Positions 8,603-17,797 of a DNA stretch of 64,000 nt are shown piece after piece. The translations under genes were made by a program, and so were the position numbers. The notes below the pieces were generated by a model, which was not told the origin of the DNA, ran no database searches, and saw only the letters and a list, made by a program, of their open reading frames with translations. The DNA is taken from assembly GCF_900100435.1 (NCBI RefSeq), contig NZ_FNEX01000003.1, forward strand, positions 310,001 through 374,000. The letters are read 5' to 3'. The DNA comes from Pedobacter sp. ok626 (GTDB taxonomy: Bacteria; Bacteroidota; Bacteroidia; Sphingobacteriales; Sphingobacteriaceae). Each line of letters starts with the position of its first letter. Positions within the stretch are counted from its first letter, which is position 1.

Positions 8603-10216
8603 CTAAATTGCCTGAATAAACGTTGGCGTCTCAGTTACCGTTACACTAATCTTTCCTCCCTTCGTAGCAATGTCTTCATGTGCCATCTCATCGGCTCCGG
8701 GCTTTAGTTTATAAACCCGTGCTTTTTTTACTTTTTCGCCGAGATCAAGTTCATACACTTCCGTCCTGTCCTTTTCGTCTGGCACAACCAATACATACAT
8801 TTTCTTGTCTTTAAAAGCGTATATATCAACGAACGGATCTTTTTTGATGGTATTCTCATAGATATACTCACCCATTAGCTTCGTTGTCTGCAGCAAATAA
8901 TCAGCCGCAGGTCTCCTCCCCCCCTGGTTTAACAATCCTGAGGTACCAAATGGACTGCTACCAGATGGTGTTCCAGGAGGATCTATATCGTAGGCGATAT
9001 AAAAAAACACACGACTAAGCCCGTGCCTTGCATACATTAGTGAAGTCCTCAAAATCCAATCAGCCTGGGTAACTAATGCGGATTTCTGACCTATAGGAAT
9101 TGCTCTCTGAACACTTTTATCGCTTAGGTCATATCCTGTTTCTGTAGTCCATACTTCAATTCCTTTACCAAGCTGCGTGGTGTATTGTACAAAACTATCA
9201 GCGATTTCACCCATATTACTCAGTTCTGGAGCGATACCTCTTTTATTAGATTTAAACTTACCAAACCACCCAGTATTGTCATTTGAGTAAAGATGATAAT
9301 TTACTACATCGAAGCAAAGATCTACACTGCCGTCGGCTTTTACCCCACGGTTTGTCCTGCACCATTCAACGATTTCCTTAAGAAAATTAACATCAGGTCT
9401 TGCTAATCCCCCTATCACTACCTTGATATTAGGATCCGCTGTCTTCGCTCCTGCATATTTTCCGAGCTTTCCTTTATGTCCATCATAAAAAGCAGAAAGG
9501 TTAGCTGCATATTCAGCACCTGTTTGCTGCGCCCTTTTTCCCTGCCACCATTTATCCGGCTCATTGTTACACTCTACATAATTAACCAGATCAAGCCCTA
9601 CCTTTACCTGGTTTACCTTATCACCCGACCAGCGTGGTGTAGTATTTAATTTAATTACGGTAGTGTCAATATTTTTATTGGCGCCATATCTTGCTACAAA
9701 CTGGTATATCATTTTAGCCTGCGCAATATATGAAGCCGGATCTTCCCTATTAGCACCATATTTAACTGGTACATTATCAACACCCTGCATCGATTTAGGG
9801 TAAGTATTATATAACCAGTCCGGTGTGTTTTTGAGGCAACTCAGCATAAATATACCATCAGTCTTGGCCCGTGCATACATAGCATCGTAGTTCCAGCCTC
9901 CTCTTGTTGTCGGGTTAAATGAATACATGTTCGGTTTATCTTCCAATTTCTCCCAGTCCATATAATGCCGGACTGATGAAAACGATCTAAGCAAATTCAT
10001 CTTGGGCTCGAAAACCATACTTCCGTCATTGGGATTATTTGGGTCCTGTAAAAAATCCCATTCAAAAGCATTTACTCCGAAAAGATTTTTAATCTTTATG
10101 TTTTTATATGCCAGTTCATTAACTGGAATATCTTTTTCTTCTGTACGACAGCCAGAAAAAGCAATGACCATCGCAAAAGATAAAAGAAAAGCCTTAGTAG
10201 TATTATTTTTTTTCAT
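8603..10216 (-). CDS. Lipoprotein glycoside hydrolase of clan GH-A (GH39/PslG-like)
   Basis: A lipoprotein of about 537 residues. The ATG at 10216 is chosen over the TTG one codon upstream. The signal AFLLSFAMVIAFSGC ends in a lipobox cysteine. The (beta/alpha)8 catalytic fold shows ECNNEPDKWW with the acid/base E219 and EVWTTETGYD with the presumed nucleophile E359, the layout of clan GH-A retaining glycosidases. PslG-type enzymes of this clan trim exopolysaccharide in the periplasm and often sit in EPS loci, which fits here. The exact GH family cannot be assigned by eye. It contains a run of seven Cs on the plus strand at 8918-8924, a possible slippage site. Confidence 0.72.
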   Translation of the reverse strand: MKKNNTTKAFLLSFAMVIAFSGCRTEEKDIPVNELAYKNIKIKNLFGVNAFEWDFLQDPNNPNDGSMVFEPKMNLLRSFSSVRHYMDWEKLEDKPNMYSFNPTTRGGWNYDAMYARAKTDGIFMLSCLKNTPDWLYNTYPKSMQGVDNVPVKYGANREDPASYIAQAKMIYQFVARYGANKNIDTTVIKLNTTPRWSGDKVNQVKVGLDLVNYVECNNEPDKWWQGKRAQQTGAEYAANLSAFYDGHKGKLGKYAGAKTADPNIKVVIGGLARPDVNFLKEIVEWCRTNRGVKADGSVDLCFDVVNYHLYSNDNTGWFGKFKSNKRGIAPELSNMGEIADSFVQYTTQLGKGIEVWTTETGYDLSDKSVQRAIPIGQKSALVTQADWILRTSLMYARHGLSRVFFYIAYDIDPPGTPSGSSPFGTSGLLNQGGRRPAADYLLQTTKLMGEYIYENTIKKDPFVDIYAFKDKKMYVLVVPDEKDRTEVYELDLGEKVKKARVYKLKPGADEMAHEDIATKGGKISVTVTETPTFIQAI

Positions 10217-10273
10217 CAATGTATATTTGTCTTTTAGTAGTTATAAAACAATCATAAGCAGATGTGCTGCTCG

Positions 10274-11131
10274 TCACGAATTGATCAATCTGTCCAGTTT
10301 ATCTAAAATCGCCGTGTCTACATTTGTATCAAACTTCCTGGCGAAGAAATCAGGTGATGATTTGATTGACTCAAAATCAACTGCTGTTAATATCCTAGGA
10401 TTAGCCATTCCATCCACCCAGGTAATGAACCTGAAATTGTTATTTACTGTCTTATCGCTGAAACTTGAATTCATAATAATAGTTGCCAATAGAAATTCAT
10501 CTGATCCCCAGGTAAATTTCATAAAGTCATTTAGTTTAGGATTACATTTCATAAAATCCGTCACGTAAGCTGCACATTCCGCACTAATCGTCCACCAAGA
10601 TGAATTACTGCTTCCATAAAGTTTCATTTTCAGGGGAAACTTCCTCACAGGGAAGTACTTATTTAACATTTTTTGTAAAAAATACCTTCCTTTAAAGCTA
10701 AAGTCAGTAAAATGATACAGTTGAGCTCTTTTTTCAGCATGCCCCCACCAATTCCGTTGTGGGTCTACATCATAAGAAATGAAGCATTTACCAGGATTTT
10801 GCAAATAAAAATTATGGATGTCATTTATCGGCTTGATCGGATAATCCTGGCCACTCATCAGGTTAAAAAAATCAAAATCTTTATGCCTATTTAAAATTTC
10901 AGAGAGGGATGAAAATATCGCTTTGACAAAAGAAAATCCTCCCCAATTGCATAAAACTCTGTTTTCTATAAAGATTACACGGTCAATCTTACTTAAATGC
11001 TCAAAAGATTTATAGTTAATCTTAAGATCAAGATGAACAAAAAAATAGAAATCAGGATGATCCATAGCCCGGATCATCCGCTCTATCTGATCTGGATTTT
11101 TGTATGCCATTATCAAATGGGCAATTTTCAT
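10274..11131 (-). CDS. Glycosyltransferase family 14 (core-2/I-branching type)
   Basis: A 285-residue cytosolic protein. It begins MKIAHLIMAYKNPDQIERM and has LMSGQDYPIKP near residue 95 and SSWWTISAECA near residue 180, all typical of the bacterial GT14 (beta-1,6-N-acetylglucosaminyltransferase-like) family. Such enzymes add branching sugars, classically GlcNAc, or xylose in related members. It lies upstream of the glycosidase gene on the same strand with a 57-base gap, so the two are probably co-transcribed from the long spacer at 11132-11570. The actual donor is unknown. Confidence 0.8.
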   Translation of the reverse strand: MKIAHLIMAYKNPDQIERMIRAMDHPDFYFFVHLDLKINYKSFEHLSKIDRVIFIENRVLCNWGGFSFVKAIFSSLSEILNRHKDFDFFNLMSGQDYPIKPINDIHNFYLQNPGKCFISYDVDPQRNWWGHAEKRAQLYHFTDFSFKGRYFLQKMLNKYFPVRKFPLKMKLYGSSNSSWWTISAECAAYVTDFMKCNPKLNDFMKFTWGSDEFLLATIIMNSSFSDKTVNNNFRFITWVDGMANPRILTAVDFESIKSSPDFFARKFDTNVDTAILDKLDRLINS

Positions 11132-11570
11132 GTTAAGATTTATTAATGTACATGACTATTCTCAATATAAGCGCCAATAAAAATACCACTTAATAGAGAT
11201 AATCCCATTGTCTTAAAAACTTTTCTAAGATAGAAAAATGCTTGGTTAATCAGAGAAGATTTTAAAAAGAAGTATTTGCTTGCAGAACATTACTTTATCT
11301 TCCGTTTGTTTCAATAATTTTTACTTTCTGCCTTGCCAGACACAATTTAGTTGCCCATTCAAAAAGCACCAAATAGTCATCGAAATGTCATAAAAAAAAC
11401 ATACAAAAAACTGCTGAACCCGGGAAAAACATTACCCATATTGTGGAAATAAAGGTTTCGAGCAGTTACGCTATCATTATCATGCCATAAACTTATTATT
11501 ACTATAGGAAATTGTGTATAAAATTCATTACAATTGTGCGGCACCAGGGATAAAAGCCGATATAGAATTT
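11132..11570. other. 439-base intergenic region between divergent genes
   Basis: AT-rich spacer between the leftward GT14 gene and the rightward beta-helix lipoprotein gene. It should contain promoters for both. No convincing TAnnTTTG box with a partner element, RNA gene or small ORF was recognised. An in-frame GTG at 11514 would extend the lipoprotein, but the extension destroys its signal peptide. Confidence 0.5.
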
Positions 11571-12893
11571 ATGATTTTAAAATGTAAAACTCCGCTATTA
11601 CTAATAGCACTGTTGTTTATTTTCGTGGCCTGTAAAAAGGGGAACGTCACTCCGGAAGAACCAAATCCTGAAATAGTTGCTCCGATAGTACCTCCACCGA
11701 CCACCACCCCTCCTCCTCCAACCGATATCCCCACAGACGCTACATTTTACGACCTGGGAACAGGAAAGGGCGATCTTGTCGTAGACGGCACCACATTGAA
11801 CTTTGTTAAAAATTCGGTTGTCAGAATTAAAGGTGGTACTTATAATTCGATTTTGATTAAGAACATTAATGCTACAGAAAGCAATCCCTTACTAATCAAA
11901 AATGATGGACTAGTCATGATTAAAACCATATTGAATACTGATAACGTCAATAATCTGACTATATCAGGAGACAATGTCGCCAATTTAACTTATGGTTTCC
12001 AGTTTGAAGATATTGCTTTTAGAGCAATCAGTATGAATGGGAAAATGAACGGCGTAACCATTAAAAATATCAGTTTTAAAAATGTTGCCGATTATGTGAT
12101 AGCCGGTGAAAAGAGTAATGGTGACGCATTCCCTTATAATGGAAGTGCCGAGAGCAGAACCGAAAGATTTAAGGTTATTTATTGCAAATTCGATAATACC
12201 GGGCCCATTTCTTTCGGAGGTAATCTGAACAAGGGTAATAGTGAAGACAGCGGTCTATTTAAAGACGTTGAAATCGCATACAACTCATTTAGCAATACTG
12301 ACGCGGGCACACTCTGTTCTTTCACAAATGTTCAGGACTACAACATCCACCACAACACAGTAGACAATGTTAACCAGAACAACAATAATCATAACGGTAT
12401 ATTCTATATGCAGGGAAATGGTAAATTTCATGATAATAAACTGACCAACTATCAAGGAAATTCCATTAGAATGTGGCTTTATTCAAGAGGAAATACGCCT
12501 GTTACAGTAGAAATCTATAATAATCTTTGTTACAACACCAGAAAATACGGCGGATTTGAACTTCAAGCGTTTGACCGGAACATGTACCCTGGGAAATCAA
12601 CCTACGCAAACGCAAAAGTATACAACAATACGGTTGGAAGGATGAATACCTCACAGGATTTTGAGGGACAAATCCTTGACTTGTACCAAACCGGCGGTAC
12701 ACTTGAATATTACAATAACCTGGGATTTGATTTAAATAGCAAAAAGACGATAGGCAACATGATCAACAACATGGGCGATACAAAAATTATTGTTGAATCA
12801 AATAACAAATACTCCGCTAACTGGGAAAGTGCCGTTTCAGACACAAAAAATTTCGCATCTAAATTTCCAGGAGTAGGAATGTCGGGGATTTAA
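11571..12893 (+). CDS. Lipoprotein with right-handed parallel beta-helix
   Basis: A 440-residue lipoprotein. The ATG at 11571 is preferred to the GTG at 11514 because MILKCKTPLLLIALLFIF followed by VACKKG is a clean signal with lipobox cysteine. A proline/threonine-rich linker (about residues 35-60) leads to a long segment rich in asparagine ladders and short strands (NNLTISGDN, NGVTIKNISFK, YNSFSNTDAGTL), the pattern of pectate-lyase-like or alginate-epimerase-like beta-helices. It probably binds, cleaves or epimerises polysaccharide at the cell surface. No catalytic residues can be assigned. It is monocistronic and followed by a strong hairpin terminator. Confidence 0.72.
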   Translation: MILKCKTPLLLIALLFIFVACKKGNVTPEEPNPEIVAPIVPPPTTTPPPPTDIPTDATFYDLGTGKGDLVVDGTTLNFVKNSVVRIKGGTYNSILIKNINATESNPLLIKNDGLVMIKTILNTDNVNNLTISGDNVANLTYGFQFEDIAFRAISMNGKMNGVTIKNISFKNVADYVIAGEKSNGDAFPYNGSAESRTERFKVIYCKFDNTGPISFGGNLNKGNSEDSGLFKDVEIAYNSFSNTDAGTLCSFTNVQDYNIHHNTVDNVNQNNNNHNGIFYMQGNGKFHDNKLTNYQGNSIRMWLYSRGNTPVTVEIYNNLCYNTRKYGGFELQAFDRNMYPGKSTYANAKVYNNTVGRMNTSQDFEGQILDLYQTGGTLEYYNNLGFDLNSKKTIGNMINNMGDTKIIVESNNKYSANWESAVSDTKNFASKFPGVGMSGI

Positions 12894-12912
12894 TTACCCA
12901 CAATAAAAAGCT

Positions 12913-12950
12913 AAGCCTCTCTAAATTACATGTTTAGAGAGGCTTTTTGC
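12913..12950 (+). terminator. Rho-independent terminator
   Basis: A perfect 13-base-pair stem (12913-12925 with 12933-12945) with a 7-base loop, ending in a T-rich stretch, 20 bases after the beta-helix lipoprotein stop. It could also serve the convergent GT8 operon from the other side. Confidence 0.85.
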
Positions 12951-13012
12951 TTTAAGTATTTTCAATAGGTAAAACCAGAGTGTATATAATCTATTGTAAA
13001 TGCTGAAAGAAA

Positions 13013-13897
13013 TTACAACTTCAAAAATGCCTTTTTAATTTTATTGATGACTTTCCTAACATAACGCTGGTTGCCGCTAATCGGTTTGAAACCTTTCCAG
13101 GGAGTCATAGATAAGTATCTGTAAAATTCATCTCTGTAAACCGCCTGCGAGTTGTATGAAGTAAATATTGGTTTGATATCAAGAAAATGTACCAATGACG
13201 GATTTTTATCCTCCTGAAAAGCAAACCAATTCCATTTCGGATCTAACATCTGCCATTTGTTGGCAAGCACAACATTTAATCCATACTGATCTGCTAATTG
13301 CACATACTCTTTATAAGTGCTCAATGCAGTGATCACCTGATTAGATAAATCTTCTTCTCTCCATTTTTTAGGATTGATAACTAGCACACCAGAATTGAAA
13401 TATTTCGTATCTGCGGTCAGTCCTAGGTCTTTATAATTCTTAATCCCCCCCCATTCACAATCTACAGTTTTACCCACATCCTGAGCCGCAGCAACAGTAT
13501 AATTCCCCAGGTCAATATTCCATAGCTTGGAAATATCATCCTGTACAATCGTATCCACATCCAGATAGATCAAACGACTTACCTCTGGATCTACTACATA
13601 AGGAGAAAACACGCGCATGTATACTGTTAATGGAAATGCCGAATTATCAACAGGAATCACAATATTAGATGGAATAATTTCTTTACTTTTAAACCATTTC
13701 AATGTGATCATTTTCGGATCAGCAATCGCACTTAACTTCTTTTTGACTTTTGGAGAAATCCCATCATCGATAATATGAAAATCGATATGCTCCTCAGTTT
13801 TATGGTTAACCTCGATAGATTTTAACAATGCAGCGATTAATATAGCGTAGTGGTTATCACTAGCTACTACTATGGAAATGTTATTATTATTTTTCAT
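13013..13897 (-). CDS. Glycosyltransferase family 8
   Basis: A 294-residue retaining GT-A enzyme of the LgtC/glycogenin type. It begins NNISIVVASDNHYAILIAAL and carries the metal-binding DVD at residues 113-115 (LIYLDVDTIVQDD), followed by FNSGVLVINPKKW, the usual GT8 donor-site segment. The C-terminus is basic and could associate with the membrane. It is the last gene of the leftward group GT39-like - flippase - GT8, 21 bases downstream of the flippase. An 8-base C run on the plus strand (13445-13452) lies within the codons for WGG and could undergo slippage. The donor is probably UDP-glucose or UDP-galactose by family, not proven. Confidence 0.88.
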   Translation of the reverse strand: MKNNNNISIVVASDNHYAILIAALLKSIEVNHKTEEHIDFHIIDDGISPKVKKKLSAIADPKMITLKWFKSKEIIPSNIVIPVDNSAFPLTVYMRVFSPYVVDPEVSRLIYLDVDTIVQDDISKLWNIDLGNYTVAAAQDVGKTVDCEWGGIKNYKDLGLTADTKYFNSGVLVINPKKWREEDLSNQVITALSTYKEYVQLADQYGLNVVLANKWQMLDPKWNWFAFQEDKNPSLVHFLDIKPIFTSYNSQAVYRDEFYRYLSMTPWKGFKPISGNQRYVRKVINKIKKAFLKL

Positions 13898-13918
13898 ATT
13901 TAAAATAAGATGGGGTGC

Positions 13919-15283
13919 TTAATAGTTTGCGGTCTTGTCTCTGGTGAAAAGTGTAAAATATATCTGTTTTATAAATAAAATAACTTCTTTATAGCCAACA
14001 ACGTAAATTTCCCAAAAGTTGAACCTATAATACCTATTAAGCGGATAATAAGCAATAATAATGGCAATAATCACTGGAAGAACGTCAGCAACAGCTACGG
14101 CATACACAGATTTAAACAGGTAAATTCCAATTAAATCTCCGGTAAAGTTTACAGCGAGCATGATCAGTAACTTATAAAAATTGATCTTCGGAAGATGAAT
14201 GACATCCAAAGTCAGTGAAAAGAAACGATCCGCAGGGAATAAAATAGCCATAGTCATAAATATACGGAATAAATTAGGTGCTTCCGTATCCATATACTTG
14301 GCTCCTCCAATCAGGCCTATGATGGGCTCCGCAAATATAATAGATACACAGGCGATACCAATAATGCAGACAGATAACATACCAATCATCTTTTTCATTA
14401 CGTACATCATTTCTTCCTTCTGATTATTGTTGTAGTGTGCAGAAAGGCTCGGCATTCCGGAAGCCGCAAAACTCAATAATGGGATCTCTATAATCTGCAT
14501 CAGCCTACCACCTAAACTGTAAATCGCCAACGCGGAAGGACCCAAGAAAAAATTGATAAAAAAGGTATCGGTGACTTTAAATAGATTGGCACTTAATCCT
14601 GAACCTACACTGTACTTTCCAAAATGAAAAATTTCCAGCAAACCAGACTTTGTTACTTTGGAAATCGCTCCAAACCTCGTCCAGCCTAAAATCAGCACAC
14701 TCATACTTGCAATGGCATTTGAACCAATAAAAGTGAGTACAATTGCAGTCAAAGAAGCTTTTTTAAGGAAAATCAACACAATCACAGTTCCCATAAAAAG
14801 TATTTGATTGATCATTCTAAGCCAAAGCAGACGGTCAAAACGCTTATCCCCCTGAACCACCAGATTGGCCATAAACAAAGGAAGCGTAGCCACAGAAATC
14901 AATGAGAAATATTTCAGGAATAAAGTCATTCCTTCATTGGTAATATAATGTGATAAAAAGAAAGTAATGATATTGACAAAGACACAGCATCCAGTAATAC
15001 TTAAAGCCAGGCACCAGGTAGAAGCAACAACCTCATCTGCGCGTTCTTTAGCTGTTCCTGAATAAAATTTAATGAAGGCATTTGTTAAAAAACCTGATCG
15101 GGTCGTATCCACTAGTCCCCATACCGTCATGAAGAAAACATAAACTCCTATTTCCTTAAAAGGAAGTGCACGATACAGAATAGCTATAGTCACCACTCCA
15201 AAGATGGCCATTACACCATTCCCCAGTAAAGATTGAAAATGTATATTTTTAAAGGATGAAAGTATAGTTTTTATAAAGGACAT
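13919..15283 (-). CDS. Oligosaccharide flippase (Wzx/MATE-like)
   Basis: A 454-residue protein with about 12-14 hydrophobic helices spread over its whole length and few polar loops, matching polysaccharide-biosynthesis flippases of the MOP superfamily. Such proteins move undecaprenyl-diphosphate-linked oligosaccharide units from the cytosolic to the periplasmic face of the inner membrane. No other flippase is present near the main EPS operon (23946-34786), so this one may serve it although it lies about 8.7 kb from the operon's end. Segments such as LPFKEIGVYVFFMTVWGL near the start fit the family. A direct role in export of the same polymer is inference. Confidence 0.85.
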   Translation of the reverse strand: MSFIKTILSSFKNIHFQSLLGNGVMAIFGVVTIAILYRALPFKEIGVYVFFMTVWGLVDTTRSGFLTNAFIKFYSGTAKERADEVVASTWCLALSITGCCVFVNIITFFLSHYITNEGMTLFLKYFSLISVATLPLFMANLVVQGDKRFDRLLWLRMINQILFMGTVIVLIFLKKASLTAIVLTFIGSNAIASMSVLILGWTRFGAISKVTKSGLLEIFHFGKYSVGSGLSANLFKVTDTFFINFFLGPSALAIYSLGGRLMQIIEIPLLSFAASGMPSLSAHYNNNQKEEMMYVMKKMIGMLSVCIIGIACVSIIFAEPIIGLIGGAKYMDTEAPNLFRIFMTMAILFPADRFFSLTLDVIHLPKINFYKLLIMLAVNFTGDLIGIYLFKSVYAVAVADVLPVIIAIIIAYYPLNRYYRFNFWEIYVVGYKEVILFIKQIYFTLFTRDKTANY

Positions 15284-15447
15284 ATATTATTAGTAGTGGC
15301 ACAGCGATCTAAAACCTTAAATCATCCTATTTATTCAGCTCTGAACATGCAACTTTTAGGCCAGTCCTAATATCAGCACTCCAATAAATAATTTTGATTC
15401 GCATAAATTCACAGCAAGTTAATTCATATTTTAGAATAATTGCAGTT

Positions 15448-17034
15448 TTATCTGTTCTTTAATGTGATTAAAAATATCTTTACATCAAAAGAATTAAAAA
15501 CTTCCTGTGGTTTGCCCATAGTAGACAAATGCTTAAGTAGCTTTAAGACTGGATCTGCGCCTTTTTCATAATACCAGGCTGGCTCCCCTATTGGATCGCC
15601 AATATCCGTTTTATAATAATCATTGTAGAGAAACCAAACCCTTCTTTTTCCTTTAAAACCATCAAAATCAGACTTTAACAAATTTAAATAACTCAAATAA
15701 TCTTTCGAGAGAAAGCGGTAATCCTTCCCCTCAATCGTGGTAAAATGGTCTGGATGAATTTTATGATACACTTTATACCCAGGAAGATCATTCCAATAGA
15801 TATACACGACATCTCCATTCTGGAATTTTTCAGCTACTGTTGCAAGGGCTTCTCTTTGAAATGAACGTTTATGCCCCAAAAAATCTTTAGGATATAATAC
15901 ATATTTAATAGTATTGATAAACAAACCGGAACACAGCAACAAAGTAAAAAGAATTTTAAGCACCAGACTATTAAAACAATCCATTAACCACAAATACCCC
16001 CTTACCAGTATCACAATTAGAATCGGACTGATAAACACCCAAAACCGTTCTGTGAGTGGATACAGTTTTAAAGCTGAAGCCAAAAACATAAAGAAAAAAG
16101 GAAAACACAAGATCAAAAAATTCTGTCTGCATTGATATAAAAGACCCAGCCCCAGAAATAGAAAACCAAGTGGTAATACCAGCAGCCATTTTACATTCCA
16201 TAGGAATCCCAAGGGATAATCGAACAAACGATATAGATTTAGGGCGTACCATTTTAAATCCTCCAAGGAATGTGGAGGTACGGGCATAAAATTTTTGTAA
16301 AAATCAAACCACTCCACAATCCATTTAGATTCGGCATGCTTGTGGGTAAAATAGAGGTAATTCATACCAAAACTGAGGAACCAAATCAAGAAAGGAATAC
16401 ATTGTTTAAAGAACAATTCCCAATCTTTTTTAATTATTCTATAAAAACTGAGACCAGTTGCAATCCCCGCAAGAACAAAAACAGCCGAATAAGAAAACCA
16501 CAAAACAAGGGCTCCAATAAATCCCCATTGTAACAGGTCAGCGTAAGTATTTCTTTCATGAAACTTTATATAACTATATAAAACCACTAGCGTTGCCAGC
16601 AACTCTACCTGATATTGTTTAACCTCCACTGCATGAAAAACAAGTGGTGTAGAAAAAGCTAAAATTCCTAGCCCCAATAAAGCCCCTTTTTCATCGCTAA
16701 AGTACCTGCAAACAGGAATAAATAAAAATAACGATAGAATTCCGCAAATCAGAGAAAAGAGCCGCAATGCTTGCTCACTCACTCCGAAAATGTCTATAAA
16801 GAAACGCACCGTCCACAGAAAGCCAATGGGTGCTTTTTGCTGATAATCCAAAGGCTGAGTGGCAAGTTCATGGTAGTTCATTCTGATCAAACTGCTGGAA
16901 AGATAAATTTCATCCATCCATAAAGAACGATTATAAAAAAAATGGTACAACCTTAGCACTATTCCTACTATTAGCAATAATATGAACCAAATTTTATAAT
17001 TATAAAACAAGGTTCGCTTCATTTTAAGAACCAT
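15448..17034 (-). CDS. GT39-like (ArnT/PMT-type) membrane glycosyltransferase
   Basis: A 528-residue GT-C protein. After the first helix comes YNRSLWMDEIYLSSSL, the DE motif in the first periplasmic loop that is the catalytic region of ArnT/PMT-type enzymes. It has about 11 further helices and a short soluble C-terminal domain. GT-C enzymes use polyprenyl-phosphate sugars as donors and act on the periplasmic face. The next rightward genes (17098-20666) look like a polyprenyl-phosphate pentose pathway, so this protein is a candidate user of that donor. An alternative ATG lies four codons downstream at 17022. A 164-base gap separates it from the flippase gene. Confidence 0.78.
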   Translation of the reverse strand: MVLKMKRTLFYNYKIWFILLLIVGIVLRLYHFFYNRSLWMDEIYLSSSLIRMNYHELATQPLDYQQKAPIGFLWTVRFFIDIFGVSEQALRLFSLICGILSLFLFIPVCRYFSDEKGALLGLGILAFSTPLVFHAVEVKQYQVELLATLVVLYSYIKFHERNTYADLLQWGFIGALVLWFSYSAVFVLAGIATGLSFYRIIKKDWELFFKQCIPFLIWFLSFGMNYLYFTHKHAESKWIVEWFDFYKNFMPVPPHSLEDLKWYALNLYRLFDYPLGFLWNVKWLLVLPLGFLFLGLGLLYQCRQNFLILCFPFFFMFLASALKLYPLTERFWVFISPILIVILVRGYLWLMDCFNSLVLKILFTLLLCSGLFINTIKYVLYPKDFLGHKRSFQREALATVAEKFQNGDVVYIYWNDLPGYKVYHKIHPDHFTTIEGKDYRFLSKDYLSYLNLLKSDFDGFKGKRRVWFLYNDYYKTDIGDPIGEPAWYYEKGADPVLKLLKHLSTMGKPQEVFNSFDVKIFLITLKNR

Positions 17035-17097
17035 CGGTGAACATCAGTATATAAATAATAGAAATATGTTTAAATTTATAAAAATAATCTACTATAG

Positions 17098-17787
17098 GTG
17101 AATATTTTAGACTGGAAAAACTTAAAAGCAATCATACTGGATGTGGATGGAACCCTGTATCATCAGTCGAAATTAAGAAAGAAAATGTTGTTTCTGCTAT
17201 TGAAACACTATTTACTCCATCCATGGCAAATCAAAGATCTTTTTGTTTTGTATCATTTCCGCAAAGAGCGTGAGAAAATAGCGGGTCAACAGTTTGAAAA
17301 ACTGGAAGAGGCACAATACCGCATTTGTGCTGAACAGCTAAACCTACCTGAAGAAAAGGTTAAAAAAGTGATTACAAAATGGATTCTCCAGGAACCAAAC
17401 CAGTACTTAGCAGCCTACAGGTATCCTGGCCTACTTCCATTTATAAACTTAATGAACAAAGAAGGATTTAAAATTGTGATCTATTCTGACTACCCTGCAG
17501 TTGAAAAACTTAAGGCTATGCGACTGCCAGCTGATCTTGTTGTAGCCGCTACCGATCCGGAAGTAAGTGCATTGAAACCAAATCCTAAAGGGTTAAATTT
17601 TATTTTAAATACCTTAAACTACACTGCCTCTAATTGTCTGTTTATCGGGGACCGGGAGGAATTAGATGGTCAATCTGCGTTAAAACTAGGCATGCCGTTT
17701 CTTTTGATCAGCAAAAAAAGAAAGGACGCAAATCAATTTTATAATCAACTGATAGAAAACTATACCAAATACAAACTAAATAAATAA
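17098..17787 (+). CDS. HAD-superfamily phosphatase
   Basis: A 229-residue protein with the nucleophile motif ILDVDGTLY (D15, D17) and the acidic GDREELDGQSA segment near residue 180 of HAD phosphatases. The start is a GTG at 17098: the next in-frame ATG lies after the catalytic motif, so GTG initiation is well supported. It ends 10 bases before the DPPR-synthase-like gene. In many bacteria a HAD domain is paired with, or fused to, this UbiA subtype, and would remove the 5-phosphate from polyprenyl-phosphoryl phosphoribose. That role is inferred from the neighbour. Confidence 0.82.
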   Translation: MNILDWKNLKAIILDVDGTLYHQSKLRKKMLFLLLKHYLLHPWQIKDLFVLYHFRKEREKIAGQQFEKLEEAQYRICAEQLNLPEEKVKKVITKWILQEPNQYLAAYRYPGLLPFINLMNKEGFKIVIYSDYPAVEKLKAMRLPADLVVAATDPEVSALKPNPKGLNFILNTLNYTASNCLFIGDREELDGQSALKLGMPFLLISKKRKDANQFYNQLIENYTKYKLNK

Positions 17788-17797
17788 CGGATTGAAG

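Noticed and set aside
10002..10568. 188-residue plus-strand frame
   Set aside because: It lies across the glycosidase and GT14 genes on the other strand, both with clear motifs and proper starts.
11528..11734. Glycine/valine-rich frame on the minus strand
   Set aside because: It is the reverse reading of the Pro/Thr-rich linker of the beta-helix lipoprotein.
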